Both the position numbers and the translations under genes were made by a program. Shown here one piece after another: positions 1 through 10,748 of a stretch of DNA of 64,000 nt; the stretch's first letter is position 1; every line of letters starts with the position of its first letter. Below the pieces are notes generated by a model. The model saw only the letters and a program-made list of their open reading frames with translations, was not told the origin of the DNA and ran no database searches. The DNA is taken from positions 1,426,001 to 1,490,000 of the forward strand of contig OZ251237.1 of NCBI GenBank assembly GCA_965240325.2, read 5' to 3'. Origin of the DNA: Rebecca billardiae RCC1528 (Eukaryota; Haptophyta).

Positions 1-2
1 AC

Positions 3-188
3 CGCTACATCCCAACCGCGGCAGCATTCGGCGGCATGTGCATTGGCGCGCTGACAGTCGTCGCCGACTTCATGGGAGCGATTGGCTCGGGCACGGGCAT
101 CTTGCTGGCGGTGACGACCATCTACCAGTACTTTGAGACTTTCGTGAAGGAGGGTGGCACGGACAGCGCGATGTCCGTCTTCTTCTAA
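3..188 (+). CDS. SEC61A: Sec61 alpha, C-terminal end (partial)
   Basis: This is the last exon, or last part, of the alpha subunit of the Sec61 translocon, the ER membrane channel for nascent secretory and membrane proteins. The frame starting at base 3 opens with [17 protein letters not shown] and runs through [20 protein letters not shown], the highly conserved final transmembrane helix of eukaryotic Sec61 alpha, before a short tail ending in SVFF and a TAA stop. The 61 residues seen fit the extreme C-terminus of the family (about 475 residues in full). The 5' part lies outside the window, so no start or intron can be judged. The SecY homologue of plastids or bacteria is less likely because the [12 protein letters not shown] ending is typical of the eukaryotic protein. 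Confidence 0.93.
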   Translation, partial: RYIPTAAAFGGMCIGALTVVADFMGAIGSGTGILLAVTTIYQYFETFVKEGGTDSAMSVFF

Positions 189-2979
189 GCACGGACCCGT
201 GCCACCGACGCGCAGCAAGATGCGCGACTTTCCGCCGCGTGCACAACTGGATAAAGGACACTAGTGGGCAGTGCTGCCGAAGGGCAGACCGCGTGTCCGA
301 CTCGGCTAGTCGCGGCGTCTCACCGTCTGCGATAGCGGATATGGTCGGTGATTGTCCGAGCTGTGACAGCGGCTGGTCACGTGGCGCTGGCATCGTCGGC
401 TGATGATGGCGGCCGACTACTGTCAGCCAGCCCTCGTCGTAGTCGTGTCATACTTTTCTGCACTGTAAATAATAAATATATATATATACTATTAATTAAT
501 ATTGGCTTCGGACCGCTACAAGTATATTTATAATTATATATATTAACGCGACGTGGTATGCAACGGGCAGGCGTCAGAGTCAGCAAGCTGTAGCGGCAGA
601 TCGAGCAGCAGAGACAAACACCAGGATGGCAGCGCTCCTCGCCGTCGTCCCCCCCCCCTCGTAGTCGCCCATCGACAGGTTGCACGGAAAAATGACCGCC
701 CGCGACTGACAGATGTTACATTCCCAGTGGACGCGACCTGTCCACCCGTCTTTCGGTACATGGCGCCGTCGCCGTGCGCCCGGAAGCGGCGCGCGCTCTC
801 GCGCGCTGCACGATGCCCGCTGTTGCGGGTGCAGCGCGCCACTCCGCGCCTCGATCGGCCTCTTCCTGCTTGAGTAGCATGTACCGAAAGTCAACCACCC
901 TTGAGCTCCAATCGCGACATCGCGCAGCCGCGCGGCACGTTCGCGCGGCATCTGAGTCACAGAGGGCAGCAGAGCAGGCCGTCTCAGCCTGGAAGAGTCC
1001 CAGGCCCGGTGTGAAGAGGCGTAGCAATGCAAGGTGGATACGTGCCGTGCACGTCGCAGTCTGGCCGCACACGACGTTCGCAGCCTACGACTCGCGCGTG
1101 CGTGCTTGCGCTCGGCCACGTCCATTCATCAGCCGTGCGTGTATTGGATGGAGCGCGCGCGCGACTGGTCTTGCACATCACGTTGCGCAGCAACAGTCGC
1201 GGGAAGAGACACGCGACACTCATAGTATGCGACAACCTTGCAATGTTCATCCAGCGCGTGTTGGTGAGGGTCGAAAAGCTGGCGGCGGCTACCTCTCAAC
1301 CGCTCGGTTGCACTTGATGGTGCGCATGCGCGCCGGCCGGAGCGCTGAAGTGTCAGAGTCGTGGCATGCTCGAGGCTCTTGGATGAGGAGACGGCCGCTA
1401 CGCAGTCTATCTATGTCGTCAGCATGAAGAACGGCATCCACGCACGACGCCTCGCGAACGCACACCTGCTTCCGCGCTGTGACACGCATCGACAAGAACC
1501 GCTCAGCAGGCTGACGAGGCACCACGCCTCACTCACGCCCAAGAACAGCAGGGCGAGTGCTAAGAAGCGGGCGAAGGAAGCTGTCGCTCGCTGCGGCAAG
1601 GACGCTCTCACTGTATAAATGCCGTTGAGCCCTACATAGCCTTCTTTGTCTCGCGTGAGCTCAGCATCAAGGGTGAGGCGTGAGGTGTTGCGCAGACGGT
1701 CGCACAGGCTCACGTAGACAGCTCGATGGTGATGATCGAGAGCTTCTATCAAGTGTTCAGATGCAGAGCGCGTGCGTACACCGAGCAGGAGCTGACGACC
1801 TACATGGTATCTATGCCACGCGTGGATCTCCCCGCCGGCCCACAAGTCGCTGACGACTTATTGTCGAACTCGACGAATGCTCGCGCGCGGCATTGCGGGC
1901 GAAGGCTGCACTCGGGCGACGAGCTCGGTCCGATCATGATGGTTTGCCATACTGCGCGTGGTGACGGGCGTTGGGCTCGAGACGGATGGCGCGGGCGGTG
2001 TGACGCAGATAGAGCTGGGCGTGTGCGCTCGCTCCGAGACGCGTCGAAGGGAGGACTGTCTCCAGCTGCCTGATGATCCTGGACGAGAGGGTGATGCTGC
2101 TGTGGCTGTTTGCCGTCTCACGCGACGTGTGATGGGATGATGACAGTCACTGCCGACGGCGAGGGGGTCCCGGCTGTGCTAGCTCAAGGGATGTAGCGCA
2201 CGCGGACAAGTCCTGACGACACGCGCATTCAGCTAGTCATGATGCGGGGCTGCATCGACACGCGAGGCGCGCGCCACCCACGAGCGGCGAGTGGGCGGGC
2301 GCCATCCTTCAGAGGCGCCGTCTCTCAGAAATGTAACACCAAGGACAGTTTCCTGTGCAACCTGTCCATCACTCCATCGCCGAGCGGAAGCTCGACGCAC
2401 CGTCTGGCGTCGACGCGCGCGCGCCACCGCGGTGGTCGCGGTGCCACGCGTCGTCAGCCGTCGTCTCGAAGCAGTCGTCGTACGCAGTGCCCCCGCGGGC
2501 GCGCGCCCCCGGGCGCACGTGCGCCATGATATTAAATAATAATTATTATTATTACGAGTCTTCATTCAATTATTAGTTTAATAGGGGGTGCCGGACGTCG
2601 CCACCGCCGACCGCTGCCACGACCCGAGACGCGCTTACTCACGGCGCTGCCGAGACCTGGGAGTGCCGGCTCCGGCTCGTCGGAGGCCCGCCCGAAAGTC
2701 ATCGGACGGCAGCGGAATCCGGGGCGCGCGCGTCTGTCTGATCAGCCTCAGCCTGCCGCGGGACAGCCGCGCCCGACGGACAGGCGTGTCACCGTCTCAC
2801 CGACCCCACGTCTCCCTGCGGCCTCGACGGTCACGCGCAGCGAGGCCGGAAAGGCAGCGACCACCGCGCAACCGCCTGCGCGCCTCCGCGTGGTCCAGGC
2901 GTCGATGGCGATTGAACGCCAGCACAGGCGACCGAGACAGCCGGCGTGCAGCCAGCATGCAGCTCCTTTCTCGCCGCTG
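189..2979. other. Intergenic region, no gene recognised
   Basis: About 2.8 kb between SEC61A and the RING/TRAF gene. Several ORFs of 60-217 codons occur on both strands, but none has a recognisable domain and they overlap one another in the way random GC-rich sequence does. AT-rich islands lie at about 460-545 (ATATAT runs) and 2527-2582 (ATTATT runs). I see no RNA gene. Confidence 0.6.
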
Positions 2980-3181
2980 TCATTCGTCATCTGCGTCGTT
3001 CTGTGCGTCATCGTCCCCATCATCTGCAAGCCGGTACAACGCCGTGTCGCCGTCATCGTCGCCATCCTCGACATCGGGCTCGCCATCAGCTTCGCCATCG
3101 TCAGCCTCGCCGTCATCGGCCGCAGCGTCGTCGAGGTCCTCGGCTCCTTCCTCCTCCTCCTCCTCCTCAGCGCCCTCCTCC

Positions 3182-3234
<53 letters not shown>

Positions 3235-4559
3235 TTCCTCGTCATCATCGTCCTCGTCATCATCGTCCTCATCCTCCTCGTCGTCCTCATCCTCATCCTC
3301 ATCCTCGTCCTCCGCATCGAGCGCGTCGTCCGCGTCAGCGTCCACCTCGTCGCCGTCCGCCTCATCGTCGTCCACCTCGTCCTCGTCCTCGTCGTCCTCG
3401 TCGTCGTCGTCGTCCTCGTCCTCCTCCTCGTCGTCGTCGTCGTCAGCGGCGTCCGCGGCGTCGTCTCCATCGTCCTCCTCCTCGTCATCATCGTCGTCCT
3501 CCGCGGCCGCGGCCTCCTGCGCGCCGAGCTTCGCGCGCAGGTCGTCGACAGTCGACTGCAGCTCGGTCAGCAGCCGCTGCTGCTCGTCGACGCGCGTCGT
3601 GAGCTGCTTGTTCTCCTGCTCGCGCATCTGCACGTGCATCACGAGCGAGCTGAGGTGCGGGCCGAGGTTGGAGAGGATGTGCCCGCCGAGCTGCTCACGC
3701 ACCATCTTGCCCTTGCACCCGGCGAAGCAGTACACCTTCGACTTCGGGCAGATGTGCTCCGCGTGGTGCGGCAGCTCGCGGCGCCGCACCGACTGCGTGC
3801 ATTGCTCGCACTTGGCGCGGCCGTTCGGGCACAGCTTCTTGTGCTTCGAGAGATCGCGGCGCGGGAACATCTGGCCGCAGCCGAGCGTGCACTTGCAGAT
3901 AAAGTACAGGCACTCGGACAGGTGGTGCTTCTTCAGGTCCATCCGCCGGTGCTGCCCGCACTTGTCGTGGCCGTACTCGCACTGCACGAGTGCGTACCCG
4001 CACGTCAGCTCGTGGTCCTGCAGGTTGCCGCGTGTGCCCTTCCACTTGCACCCGTCGAAGGTGCAGGTCGTGTCCATGTCCGCGACGATGCGCCGGATCG
4101 GGACCGACGCGCGCAGGTCCGACGTGCGGATCGCCTCGCGGCAGACGGCGCACTTGCGGTCGCCGTTGGCGATCTGGATCGCGATGCAGTTCTGCGCGCG
4201 CGCGGGCGGTGCGCGCGCGCGCGCGTACGCGCGCGGGGCATGGGGAGTGCCGCGGTGCGCGAGAGCGCGCGAGCGCCGAGAAGCGATGTCAAAATGCGCG
4301 TCGCACCCGGAGAGAACGCTTCGCGGTCGGTCGTGACGCGGGGAGGGCGCACCTCGCAGTAGACGTGAGCGCATGGCGTCTCCACGGCCTCGTTCAGGAT
4401 CTCACGGCAGATGGGGCAGGTAAGGTGGTCGGCGGCGAGGGCGACCTCATCACGCCGCGGCTGCTTGTCGCCTACCTCGGGGGACTTGGCGGCCTCGAGC
4501 GCTTCCTGTTTGCGCTTCCGATCCGCGTGACGCATCTCGCGCGTTTGCGTCCCCGTCAT
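2980..4559 (-). CDS. RING finger / TRAF-type zinc finger protein with acidic tail
   Basis: Likely E3 ubiquitin ligase of the RING-TRAF type. Two exons, 4559-4353 and 4191-2980, joined in phase 0 across a 161-bp intron with a GTGCGC donor, give 472 residues. The junction restores a textbook C3HC4 RING at about residues 48-92: CPIC, CAHVYCENC, then CAVC; exon 1 alone holds only the first half. Residues about 105-235 carry repeated Cys/His pairs (GCKWKG, HELTC, HHLSEC, GCGQMF, HKKLCP, CEQC) typical of TRAF-type zinc fingers. A coiled coil (about 245-285, starting REQENKQLTTRVDEQQ) follows, and the last 180 or so residues are almost pure Asp/Glu, encoded by a GTC/CTC triplet-like tract at about 2983-3530. 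The start was chosen at 4559, 45 residues before the RING; the frame stays open upstream, so a longer first exon is possible. Substrates are unknown. Confidence 0.82.
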
Positions 4560-5563
4560 GAGCAGCCCGCCTGGGTGGCACAGCCGAGGTCCTGCGTGAG
4601 AGAGCCGTGAGGAGCTGCCGCAGCGAAAAATCAGCAGCAGCCGGTCGTTTGAACAACTGCCACTTGATGAAACATGACCCGGACTCACCGAAGGCTGAAT
4701 AGGAGATTGGTGAAAGCCAGCTATTGGCAGTGCGCATCTTCGTTTACAAGAAACGCTTACCCACGTACCCCGTTCTGACCAGGCCTCCCTGTCCTTGATC
4801 AGGCCCGATGCGGACGGGCGAACGCATGCGATCCTTCGCATCCGGCCGGGGAAAAAAACCGCGCAACTCGGCAACTTATGCCAACCGTCGCTCCGCTTTC
4901 CAAAGGCCGGACGTAGACGGCCAGATGTGCAGCAGCTCCGCGAGTCGTGAGGTGGAGTGCGTGCGGTCCGGCACCACAAGCGCTGCCTCCTTGGGGCAGA
5001 TGCAGGATGGGCTGTGGTGCCACGCGTGCCTCGTCCACCTCGTCGTGAGTGGCATGCCTCGCGACGATGACAATCTCCCATCACCGAGCTTACAATACTG
5101 CCACGCGGTGCGCACCACATCAAACTCAACTGCGCACCGGGCATCGTGCGAAGCGCGCCAGGCGAGCCCGCATCTCTTTTCGCATCCGTAGGGGTTGCTG
5201 AGAGACTCCCTTTCCGGCTGCGCAGCGGCCGCCAGCTTGCCATTGGCGCGTGAGACTTGGTGCGTGAGACGCCCGTCGTCCCGCCCCATCTCGGGTCACA
5301 TGGCAGGGTCAACGTGGACGGCTGGGCGCTGCGCTAGCTAACGGACGCGCGCTTCACGCATTGCCGCCGATGTGGACTCACCGATATGGCGGCCAAGTAC
5401 AGCCTGCTGTGTGGCGCACCCCGAACGGCAGGTTCTCTTCTGAGAGTGCGCAGATTTCCTCGTCTTTGCTGCAGCTGAGGAGTGAGGTGCGCGTCGACCT
5501 CATCCGTGGGCCCTGGAATCCGGGCTGGAATTGATATCGAGCGAGGATGAGCACTACATGGGC
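4560..5563. other. Intergenic region, no gene recognised
   Basis: About 1 kb between the RING/TRAF gene and the palindrome. It contains overlapping short ORFs on both strands without recognisable motifs. It should contain the promoter of the minus-strand RING/TRAF gene; no TATA box or other defined element stands out. Confidence 0.5.
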
Positions 5564-6286
5564 TCAACCGAAGCCAGAGCCGCGTATCAACAGGACTGCT
5601 ATTATAATATAAGAATCGTCAGTACTATTATAAATCGACCATATGCGTGCCATATGCCGGCGCGCCGCCGATTATTAAATATCTATAATTTCGCTTATGC
5701 CGCCGGCCACCCGGCGACGCGGACGCGAAGCAATCTGCCACTGCTAGTAATAGTAGTATCACGCAGTGTCGTGAACATTACAGACACTCCCAGAGCCCGC
5801 TGTCAGTGTCACACTGTTCAGTGTTCTGGTAGATTCCTGCGGCGCAAGTGGACTGCCAACTCGCGCGGCATTCCGCTGTCGACGTCATAATAGTCGCGTA
5901 GTAGTCCTTCTAAAGACGACGCGACTTCGTCTTTAGAAGGACTACTACGCGACTATTTATGACGTCGACAGCGGAATGCCGCGCGAGTTGGCAGTCCACT
6001 TGCGCCGCAGGAATCTACCAGAACACTGAACAGTGTGACACTGACAGCGGGCTCTGGGAGTGTCTGTAATGTTCACGACACTGCGTGATACTACTATTAT
6101 TACTAGCAGTGGCAGATTGCTTCGCGTCCGCGTCGCCGGGTGGCCGGCGGCATAAGCGAAATTATAGATATTTAATAATCGGCGGCGCGCCGGCATATGG
6201 CACGCATATGGTCGATTTATAATAGTACTGACGATTCTTATATTATAATAGCAGTCCTGTTGATACGCGGCTCTGGCTTCGGTTGA
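5564..6286. repeat. Large near-perfect palindrome (foldback element)
   Basis: Left arm 5564-5919 and right arm 5927-6286 are reverse complements around a 7-base loop (5920-5926). The arms differ by small indels: the right arm has three extra bases in an ATT/TAA run near 6098 and one extra T near 5957. The same ORF fragment therefore appears on both strands. The arms contain AT-rich and GC-rich blocks and no recognisable protein. The outer ends are TCAACCGAAG and its complement. I see no clear target-site duplication. A foldback/MITE-like transposon is the likeliest reading; a cloning or assembly palindrome is less likely because the arms are not identical. Confidence 0.9.
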
Positions 6287-7588
6287 CCCGCCTGCCAGAG
6301 ACGGGCACTGTGAGCTCCTTCATGAAGTCACTCGTGAAAACTGCACAGGAGGACCTCAATGGATCGGCCTATAGATGATGACTTCAGAGCGATATTGGGC
6401 CAACAAGCACTTCCTCTATAGTTAAGACTCTATTTTACTATGTATTTACCCATTTCAGACTCTGGTCAGAATACGGTCCGGGAGCGATCCGGATGCACCC
6501 GTAGCTATTGGAAATATGTCACCGGACTGGGTAAATAGCTATGAAAACAGAGTCGATCCGTGAAGTAGTCACAAACTGAGTTTCACACTATACCCTGGGC
6601 ACTTATTGGCCATCCATATAGCAACCCTACTTGGGGCCCTGATGTGGCCGTGGGACACTTCACCGAGTTATTCACGTCGGGCGTTCATTCTGCGTGCGGC
6701 CGCAGCAGGAATGATGCGAAGATCATTTTCGGTACGCGCGCCCGGTTTCCATGACCGGACTGGCAGGGGTCCGAACCGGATGAGCCAGGGCCACGCAGCA
6801 GATGCTAAAGGCCGGATTAGTAACGCGGACTAGCCTTAGAAGCCGTGACGGCCCACTCACTCCGTGAGTGAGTCCGACCGCGGGTCCACTCCGGCAAGAG
6901 TCAAGTGCCGTGTCTGCGGCTCCGAGTCCGACTCAGCACTCCGATGGCAGTGACTGTGACTCAGTGACAGTGCCAGTGCCCGAGTAGCTGAGAGTACAGT
7001 GACTCAGTCCCGCGGTGCTGCAGATCAGTCTGAGTCTGGCAGCACAAAAGTCAGTCACCCGTCCGTCGGAGCGAGCCACCGCTTGACAGTTTAATGGCGG
7101 GCCGTTATAAGATTTCGTTATACTTATAGTGGCCACCGCGCCGGGCGCCCACCCGCCGCACCGCCGCCGGCGCCGCACTCCGCGAGCCTTTCCGGCGTGA
7201 CGATGATGTGATGGTGCCAGCGAGCCGAATAACATATCAGTTCGAGGCTGCGCGGTGCGACGGTGTTGCATCGTGAACGTCCGGCGCTCAGACTCCCTCC
7301 CTTCATCAGCCACCCTTCAGCCGCATTCACACGCCACGCGAAGGCCTGATTGCTACAGCCGCCCGGGGCGGCCCCGTGCGTCTCGACGTGTTGCGGAGTG
7401 CGCCGACGGGCTGGGAGGAAGGGTAAGGGAGAGGAGGAGAGGAGGGAAGAGAGGAGGAGAGGAAGGAGGAGAGGAGGGAGGAGGGAGGAGGGAGGAGAGG
7501 AGGGAGGAGGGGAGAGGGAGGAGAGGAGGGATGGGGGAGGAGAGAGGGGGAGGAGGGGTTCGAAAGGGTGGCCGGACCGCGCAGACAC
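6287..7588. other. Intergenic region with polypurine tract
   Basis: No gene recognised between the palindrome and CMC2. From about 7412 to 7560 the plus strand is almost pure G and A (GGGAGGAGG-type words), a homopurine-homopyrimidine tract of about 150 bp that could form triplex DNA. It lies directly beyond the stop of the minus-strand CMC2 gene, so it may be transcribed as a pyrimidine-rich 3' UTR. From about 6850 to 7060 there is a stretch dense in GACTC/GAGTC and CAGTG words without coding signal. Confidence 0.6.
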
Positions 7589-7852
7589 TTAATCGCGCTG
7601 CGCGCCACGCGGTGCATCCACCCCGTACTCTTTGCACACCTCCTCCCAGCGTGCGCGCTTCTCTCTCGCAGCCTGCACACTCTTGTGCACTTTCTGCTTC
7701 TTGTCCTCGCGCAGGCAGCGATCGAGCGCCGTCTTGTAATTGTTACAGGCCCCCGTGAAGCGGTTGAAAGGAGAAGCCTCGTGGCACTTGAAAAGTGCCA
7801 CCATATGCGGGTCGCAAGGGTGGTCCTGGCCGATCACAATCTGCGGATGCAT
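7589..7852 (-). CDS. CMC2: COX assembly mitochondrial protein 2 homologue (Cmc2, twin CX9C)
   Basis: Small twin-CX9C protein of the mitochondrial intermembrane space, a family needed for cytochrome c oxidase biogenesis and imported by the Mia40 disulfide relay. The 87-residue product begins MHP, the conserved start of Cmc2 proteins, which is why I chose this ATG over in-frame upstream ones. It has CDPHMVALFKC and, after FNRFTGA, CNNYKTALDRC: each is C-x9-C, the expected pair of helices. A basic C-terminal helix (KRARWEEVCKEYG) follows. The gene is intronless here and divergent from the AMPK-beta gene, 333 bp away, so the two may share a promoter region. Cmc1 is the alternative family member; the MHP start favours Cmc2. 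Confidence 0.87.
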   Translation of the reverse strand: MHPQIVIGQDHPCDPHMVALFKCHEASPFNRFTGACNNYKTALDRCLREDKKQKVHKSVQAAREKRARWEEVCKEYGVDAPRGAQRD

Positions 7853-8185
7853 CCTGCCCTCCCAAAAGGTGGCTATCAGCCACGCGGTCACGCCCAAGCC
7901 GCCATGATGAATCCGCTCGAAGGGCGAAGGGCCGAAGGCGGGCTTTGGAGCCAAAGCGGTTCCGGTTTCCAAGCGGAGCTGCAGGGAGGGCCGAGGGAGC
8001 CAAGCCGGACTCTTGACCACCACTCCGGCAATGTTGTGGTGGGTGCCCAGTCAGGGCAAAGCGCCAAGCGCGCGCGCGCGCGTGCGCAAGCCCAAAGCCG
8101 CAAGGCACCCGCTCGGGCTGCAGCGCAGTGGCGGCCCGGACCAACCTGCATCGGCATGGTGCGGTGAAGGGTGAGGCTTTAGACG
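7853..8185. promoter_or_regulatory. Shared intergenic region between CMC2 and AMPK-beta
   Basis: 333 bp lie between the two divergent start codons and presumably contain both promoters. The only conspicuous feature is a CGCGCG run near 8070-8085. No TATA box is seen. An in-frame extension of the CMC2 ORF covers part of it but shows no family similarity. Confidence 0.4.
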
Positions 8186-9741
8186 ATGGGGCAGTCGGGC
8201 TCGAGCGAGCAGGCGCGCTCGCCGTTCGACGGCGCCGATCCTGCGCCGACGGCCAGCGTGCCTCCGAGCACTGCCGCGCCTGAGCGCGTTACGCTCATTC
8301 CCACCGTGCTGCAATGGTCGCACGGTGGGCGGATGGTGTACGTGACGGGAACGTTCAACAACTGGGCGGAGCGCATACCGATGCGGCTGAGCAGAAACGA
8401 CTTCACCGTCTGTCTGAACCTGCCAGTGGGGACGTTTCAGTACAAATTTATCGTGGACAACGAATGGCGCTTCTCGCCGTCGCAGCCGTTGGTCCAGGAC
8501 GCGCAGGGCAACGTGAACAACTGCATCACAGTCCTCGACGAGGAGGTGTGGAGGCTGCGCCGCGCCGAGGGTGCGCGAGCGCGAAGGAGGGGCAGGGGGA
8601 GGGGTTGCGCGTGCAGGGGGCGAGTGGTCGGCATCGCAAGCGCGCGTGTGCCCGGTGGGAGCTGCCCAGGTGCACGCTGCTGCTCACACGCGGGCTCGAC
8701 GGACCGCCCCGCGGCGGGCGCTTGCCCACAGGATTTTATGCGCGAAAACATCGGGCCGGCGTCGGACCCGAACGACGGGCCGTTCAGCAACGACCCGACC
8801 CTCGCGCAATATGGGCAGAGCCTCGCCGATGACGCCATCCAGCTGGCGAAGGACCCGCCCCCGCTGCCCACTCAGCTCACGGTGCGCACCCGTCGCCCGG
8901 CGTGCGCGCGCGCCACGAGACATGCGGCGGGCGTGCAGCCCATGGCGCTGCGACCGCCCTGCGGCCGCCCATCGCGGCCGTTCTGCTCGCACGGCGCGGG
9001 CCGAGGTCCCGCGTCTCACCCAGCGCGGCCCTCCCTGCCGCGCCGCCCCTCCACGCAGCGTGTCGTTCTCAACTCGGAGGTGAGCACAGCGCCACCGACG
9101 ATGGTGGACGAGCTGCCACCGCCGCTGCCGTGCACGCTGCTGCACCTGTGCTGGCAGCAGCCCGCGCAACCCGAAGGGTCGGGCGTGGCTCAGGTGCGCG
9201 GCCGCGAGCAGCGGCGTGCGCCCCGCGCCATACCCTACCGGTGCGCTCGCTCACCGCCGCCTGTCGCCCGCACACCACCCTGCGCGTGTGCGCACCGCGT
9301 CGCTCCTGGCGTGCGCGCCGCGCCCCACAGGCGATTGTCGTGGCGTCATCACAGCGATACAGGGCCAAATATGTGTCGCTGGTGCTGTACAAGCCGCCCA
9401 GATTAAGAGGGGCTGGCACGCGGCTGGTGCCGAAGGAGGGTGCGCGCCGCCGCGCCACCCAACGCATGGCGCGTGCGCCCGGGACGTGCGCTGAGCGGCC
9501 CTGCCCACCCGCTGCGCGCTCGCGCCGCTCGCGATGCGCAGGCACTGCGAGCGTCGACACAATCAGCAGCACGCGCGCTGCCGATGCGCTCACTGCCGCA
9601 GCCGGCGACCGATCGCAGTCGTCCTCGATCGTTGCATCCGCGCTGAGCGCACCTCGACCGCCGTCGCTCATGCAAATAGACGACGACGGTGGCGCCAGCA
9701 GCGCGAGCGGCGGTGTACCTCTCAACCAGATGATCGAGTGA
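8186..9741 (+). CDS. AMPK/SnRK1 beta subunit with glycogen-binding CBM48
   Basis: Scaffold subunit of the SNF1/AMPK/SnRK1 energy-sensing kinase. Proposed exons: 8186-8545, 8732-8881, 9059-9193, 9331-9439, 9542-9741, giving 317 residues. The N-terminus MGQSGS fits N-myristoylation. Residues about 35-118 form a CBM48/AMPK1 carbohydrate-binding module: VYVTGTFNNWAER and FQYKFIVDNEWRFSP keep the two sugar-stacking tryptophans. Exon 3 (RVVLNSE, then ELPPPLPCTLLHLCW) and exon 4 (SQRYRAKYVSLVLYKP) match the C-terminal domain that binds the alpha and gamma subunits. Every junction keeps the frame; four of the introns (8546-8731, 8882-9058, 9194-9330, 9440-9541) were placed by phase and by GTGCGC donors, the first using GTGTGG. 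The tail after YKP, rich in Ala/Ser, is longer than usual and its last intron is the least certain part. Confidence 0.87.
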
Positions 9742-10310
9742 GCCGTGAGGCCTCGGGCTGGCAGCCTGGCCCGGCTGGCGCCCGCGCCGAGTGTCAGTGA
9801 GCGCGCCGGCCAGCGTCAGTCCGAAGCCACAGCCGGCCGGCGGTGGGTGCCCCGTCGGACCACTCGCCTGCGGCCCAGGCACGGCGCTCACATCTAACGG
9901 ACACTGTATACTCTCTCATCACTACTCAGCTCACCGACCGGCTCAGAGTTGCCGTTGGCTGACTCGGAGACTCTGAGTCTAACTCTCCGGGAGACAGTCT
10001 CCGTCGGCGTCGAGTCCGGGTCCCGCGGAGAGTGTAGGCGCTGACTATCCGAGTATGACTATATGATTATTCCGAATCCGAGTCGTGTGACTGAGTCGGA
10101 TGACTTATATATCGCGTCATAATCATTATCAGGATCATCAGGCTGGTACCGCAATAACAATAATGATTACTGATCGGGCATGATGTCATCACTCAATGTC
10201 CGCGAGAATGTGGCGGCCGCCACCTGCGGGGCTGCGGGCGTCCTCTGTTCCTCCAGGTGCGAGCATGGAGAGCTGCGAACCGCCCAGGGAGAGTAAGTCA
10301 TCCCTAGACG
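9742..10310. other. Intergenic region, no gene recognised
   Basis: Region between the convergent ends of the AMPK-beta and Mss4 genes. It holds 3' flanks only; from about 9890 to 10190 the sequence is dense in ACTC/GAGTC words and AT-rich. No RNA gene or repeat is recognised. Confidence 0.5.
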
Positions 10311-10748
10311 TCATTGCTGCTGTCCTTGCGCACGCATCTGCTCCATGGCCATTTGCACAAGTGCTGGATCAGGTGGACGAGGCCCTGATTCGGGCGGTGC
10401 GTGGTTCACACGATCGCAAGCGAGGTAGATGCGATCTTCTGCGCTGATGTCGAGGTACCCGATCGGGCCGATGTCGCAGTCCGCGCAGATCAGATACTTC
10501 AGGCGGCCGTCCACAGTCTTCGTGAAGCCGACGTTGTCAAAGTCGAACTTGTCGCGCACGACCCAGAACGCCTGGAGGACCTCTTCCGAATCGCCGCCTG
10601 CAGCCGGCGCGCCCTGCTCGGACGGCAGGCGGGGAAGGGCGAATTCGTGCTCCACGAGCTCCGCCACTGACGTGCGCATCACCTTCGATGCGCAGAACTT
10701 GCAGTAGACGCCCTCCACGCCGGAAAGCGACGCCGCGTCAGCCGCCAT
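10311..10748 (-). CDS. RABIF: Mss4/RABIF-type Rab guanine nucleotide exchange factor or chaperone
   Basis: Homologue of Mss4 (RABIF), a small zinc protein that binds nucleotide-free exocytic Rab GTPases and acts as a weak exchange factor or holdase. The 145-residue product has the two zinc-binding pairs, YCKFC near the N-terminus and LICADC in the middle, and the family's most conserved block NVGFTKTV followed by CADCDIGPIGYLD. A Trp-containing segment FWVVRDKFDFDNVGF matches the Rab-contacting region. The C-terminus has an extra proline-rich tail and ends in QMRAQGQQQ. The start at 10748 is taken as the ATG of MAADAASLSG; longer in-frame starts upstream add unrelated low-complexity sequence. 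Intronless. No sign of an operon-like arrangement. Confidence 0.88.
   Translation of the reverse strand: MAADAASLSGVEGVYCKFCASKVMRTSVAELVEHEFALPRLPSEQGAPAAGGDSEEVLQAFWVVRDKFDFDNVGFTKTVDGRLKYLICADCDIGPIGYLDISAEDRIYLACDRVNHAPPESGPRPPDPALVQMAMEQMRAQGQQQ

Noticed and set aside
2588-4336. 582-codon plus-strand serine-rich ORF
   Set aside because: Polyserine is the antisense reading of the Asp/Glu-rich tail; the opposite strand carries the zinc fingers and the RING exon.
7255-7758. Arginine/glycine-rich and proline-rich ORFs over the purine tract
   Set aside because: Both strands and several frames are open only because the tract lacks stops; none has a domain.
8571-8731. Alternative first donor GTGCGC at 8571 in the AMPK-beta gene
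   Set aside because: It would leave phase 1, whereas exon 2 at 8732 must be entered in phase 0 to read DFMRENIGPASD; only the GTGTGG donor at 8546 fits the phase.
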